Shown here piece after piece: positions 10,942-12,193 of a stretch of 12,193 nt of DNA. The translations under genes were made by a program, and so were the position numbers. Source of the DNA: Pseudomonadota bacterium (lineage in GTDB: Bacteria > Pseudomonadota > Alphaproteobacteria > Elsterales > Elsteraceae); the NCBI GenBank assembly GCA_016195115.1, contig JACQAI010000291.1, positions 1 through 12,193 on the forward strand, read 5' to 3'. Position 1 is the first letter of the stretch; the number at the start of each line of letters is the position of its first letter. A model generated the notes under the pieces. It made no database searches, was not told where the DNA came from, and was given only the letters and a program-made list of their open reading frames with translations.

Positions 10942-11709
10942 ATGCTGATGCTGCGCTCGGCGCTCTTCAATCTGCTGTTCTTCGTGTGGATCGTCGGGCT
11001 CGGCATTCCGGCGCTGCCGCTGCTGGTGCTGCCGCGGCGTTCGGCGCGCGCGGTCGTGCGGCTGTGGGCGCGCGGCGTGCTCGGAATGCTGCGCGCCGTG
11101 GTCGGGCTCGACTACGCGGTCGCCGGCGCGCCGCCGCCACCGGGCCAGCCCGTGATCGTCGCGTCCAAGCACCAGTCGGCGTGGGACACCGTCATCTTCC
11201 TGGCGCTGCTCGACGACCCCGCCTACGTGCTCAAGCGCGAGCTGTTCAAGATTCCGCTCTACGGCTGGTTCACCTGGAGACTCGGCATGATCGGCATCGA
11301 TCGCGCCGCCGGCACCGGCGCGCTGCGGCGCCTGGTCGCGCGCGCGCGGCCGGCGATCGCCGCAAGACGTCCCATCGTCATCTTCCCCCAGGGCACGCGC
11401 ACCGCGCCGGGTATCCGCCGGCCCTATCTGCCCGGGGTCTACGCGCTCTATGCCGAGACCGGCGCGCCGGTCGTACCGGTGGCGCTCAATTCCGGGCGCT
11501 TTTGGGGCCGCCGGCGCTTCATCAAGCGGCCCGGGCGCATCGTCGTCGAATTCCTGCCGGCCCTGCCGCCCGGCCTCGACCGACGGGGTTTCATGGCCGC
11601 GCTGGAGAGCCGTATCGAGGCCGCGACCGACGCCCTCGAGGCTGTGGATAACCCCTCGATTAACTCCGTGGATCACGGGGATAAGCCCGGACCGGCGGGC
11701 TCGCCCTGA
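10942..11709 (+). CDS. PlsC-like 1-acyl-sn-glycerol-3-phosphate acyltransferase (lysophospholipid acyltransferase family)
   Basis: 255 residues from ATG 10942. A hydrophobic N-terminus (6-31) anchors it in the membrane. Acyltransferase motif I is KHQSAWD with the H-x4-D pair His77/Asp82; YVLKRELFKIPLYGWF (95-110) is motif II-like; IFPQGTR (147-153) is motif III with Gln in place of the usual Glu; APVVPVALNSG (175-185) is motif IV. The enzyme acylates lysophosphatidic acid or a related lysolipid. The frame is open upstream to a GTG at 10864, but that stretch would translate through the palindrome at 10887-10932; ATG 10942 has GGAG nine nt upstream and starts right at the membrane helix. The C-terminal 20 residues (DNPSINSVDHGDKPG) are polar and encode a DnaA-box-like sequence. 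It is the last gene of the envelope cluster. Confidence 0.9.
   Translation: MLMLRSALFNLLFFVWIVGLGIPALPLLVLPRRSARAVVRLWARGVLGMLRAVVGLDYAVAGAPPPPGQPVIVASKHQSAWDTVIFLALLDDPAYVLKRELFKIPLYGWFTWRLGMIGIDRAAGTGALRRLVARARPAIAARRPIVIFPQGTRTAPGIRRPYLPGVYALYAETGAPVVPVALNSGRFWGRRRFIKRPGRIVVEFLPALPPGLDRRGFMAALESRIEAATDALEAVDNPSINSVDHGDKPGPAGSP
11643..11651 (-). promoter_or_regulatory. Consensus DnaA-box-like 9-mer
   Basis: TGTGGATAA, the complement of the consensus TTATCCACA, lies in the 3' end of the plsC-like gene, about 100 nt upstream of the nrdJ promoter. Related motifs follow (CGTGGATCA at 11668, CTGTGGACG at 11719). No AT-rich unwinding region or cluster of perfect boxes is present, so this is not an origin; a regulatory role is speculative. 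Confidence 0.25.
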
Positions 11710-11751
11710 GGCGAATCCTGTGGACGATGAAACGGAAAGAGAACAGGGACA

Positions 11752-11780
11752 TTGACGGCGCCCGCCCCAACCCCTAGATT
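11752..11780 (+). promoter_or_regulatory. Promoter of the ribonucleotide reductase gene
   Basis: TTGACG (11752-11757), exactly 17 nt, then TAGATT (11775-11780), in an otherwise C-rich stretch. A transcript starting near 11787 would have a leader of about 52 nt. I see neither a cobalamin riboswitch, for which the leader is too short, nor a convincing NrdR-box pair. Confidence 0.6.
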
Positions 11781-11838
11781 TTAACTGTGGCCGGAGCCCT
11801 ATATCTCGGTCCAACTCCTTACAAACAAAGGCAAAAGC

Positions 11839-12193
11839 GTGGTCAGCGTCGCGCCCATTTCGCAGCAGATCTGGGACATGAAGTACCGGCTCAAGGCCGC
11901 CGACGGCACACCGGTCGACCGTACGCTCGAGGACAGCTGGCGGCGGGTCGCCGACGCCCTGGCGGCGCCCGAGCGCGAGCCCGCGTCCCACGCCGCCGCG
12001 TTCTACGACGCGCTCAGCGATTTCCAGTTCCTGCCGGCCGGCCGCATCCTGGCCGGCGCCGGCGCCGGCCGCACCGTCACGTTGTTCAACTGCTTCGTGA
12101 TGGGCCGCATCCCCGACGACATGTCGGGCATCTTCGAGCATTTGCGCGAGGCCGCGCTGACCATGCAGCAGGGCGGCGGCATCGGCTACGACT
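11839..12193 (+). CDS. nrdJ: Adenosylcobalamin-dependent (class II) ribonucleotide reductase, N-terminal part
   Basis: 118 codons are visible before the window ends. The enzyme reduces ribonucleotides to deoxyribonucleotides with a radical generated from coenzyme B12. Recognisable stretches are IWDMKYRLKAADGTPVDRTLEDSW near the start, FQFLPAGRILAGAGAG, the LFNCFVMG segment with the first active-site cysteine region, and TMQQGGGIGYD at the edge; these match the long class II enzymes of Alphaproteobacteria. The start is taken as GTG 11839 with AAAGG about 6 nt upstream; the next in-frame ATG (11878) would cut into the conserved WDMKYR block. Own promoter at 11752-11780. Confidence 0.93.
   Translation, partial: MVSVAPISQQIWDMKYRLKAADGTPVDRTLEDSWRRVADALAAPEREPASHAAAFYDALSDFQFLPAGRILAGAGAGRTVTLFNCFVMGRIPDDMSGIFEHLREAALTMQQGGGIGYD

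Noticed and set aside
11640..11830. Replication origin suggested by the DnaA-box-like 9-mer
   Set aside because: Only one consensus box, no AT-rich unwinding element and no origin-associated genes nearby.
9679..12141. Long minus-strand open frame of 820 codons
   Set aside because: It runs antisense through HAD, ydcF, plsC and nrdJ, all with clear family motifs. The translation is Arg/His/Gly/Gln-rich without domain signals, typical of antisense frames in high-GC DNA.

Overview
The window is very GC-rich double-stranded DNA with dense genes and strong G/C preference at third codon positions. The order zinc-ribbon protein / ftsE / ftsX / HAD phosphatase / YdcF / PlsC acyltransferase, followed by a B12-dependent (class II) ribonucleotide reductase, together with a RibH2-type lumazine synthase under an FMN riboswitch, points to an alphaproteobacterium of the Rhodospirillales/Rhizobiales kind. 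I infer that lineage from gene content; no 16S or other marker is present.

Layout. 1-1350 (minus) is a UbiD-family decarboxylase cut by the window edge, divergent from a small antibiotic-biosynthesis-monooxygenase (ABM) domain protein (1417-1701). 1734-2455 (minus) is a HigBA-like toxin-antitoxin pair, toxin gene first, overlapping by 34 nt, with a perfect palindrome inside its likely promoter. 2456-2903 has no protein gene but holds the TA promoter and operator-like sites, an FMN riboswitch (2622-2768) and a hairpin that can hide the ribosome binding site of ribH (2904-3461). 3568-4198 is a broken isocitrate lyase/PEP mutase family gene. 4295-7096 (minus) encodes a 933-residue protein with a polytopic N-terminal half and a patatin-like lipase C-terminal half. 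7299-7949 (minus) is a zinc-ribbon membrane protein, divergent from the envelope cluster ftsE (8143), ftsX (8831, broken), a HAD phosphatase (N-terminally truncated), ydcF-like (10198) and plsC-like (10942). The window ends inside nrdJ (from 11839), which has a recognisable promoter.

How the genes work together. FtsE and FtsX form an ABC complex that couples division to cell-wall hydrolysis; YdcF-like and PlsC-like proteins are envelope proteins, so the right half is an envelope/division operon. RibH feeds riboflavin/FMN synthesis and is under FMN feedback; the UbiD enzyme uses a prenylated FMN, but no functional link between the two is shown here.

Most notable are three independent lesions within about 6 kb: a deletion-plus-frameshift in the PEP mutase-like gene, an exact 49-bp tandem duplication that frameshifts ftsX, and a deletion fusing the end of ftsX to the middle of the HAD gene. 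Because ftsX is rarely dispensable and removing one 49-bp copy restores its frame exactly, assembly errors are the simplest explanation, though real mutations are possible. I see no phage, IS element, CRISPR array, tRNA or rRNA, and no clear new multi-gene system. The membrane-patatin protein, with its internal 13-residue repeats, is the least ordinary protein.
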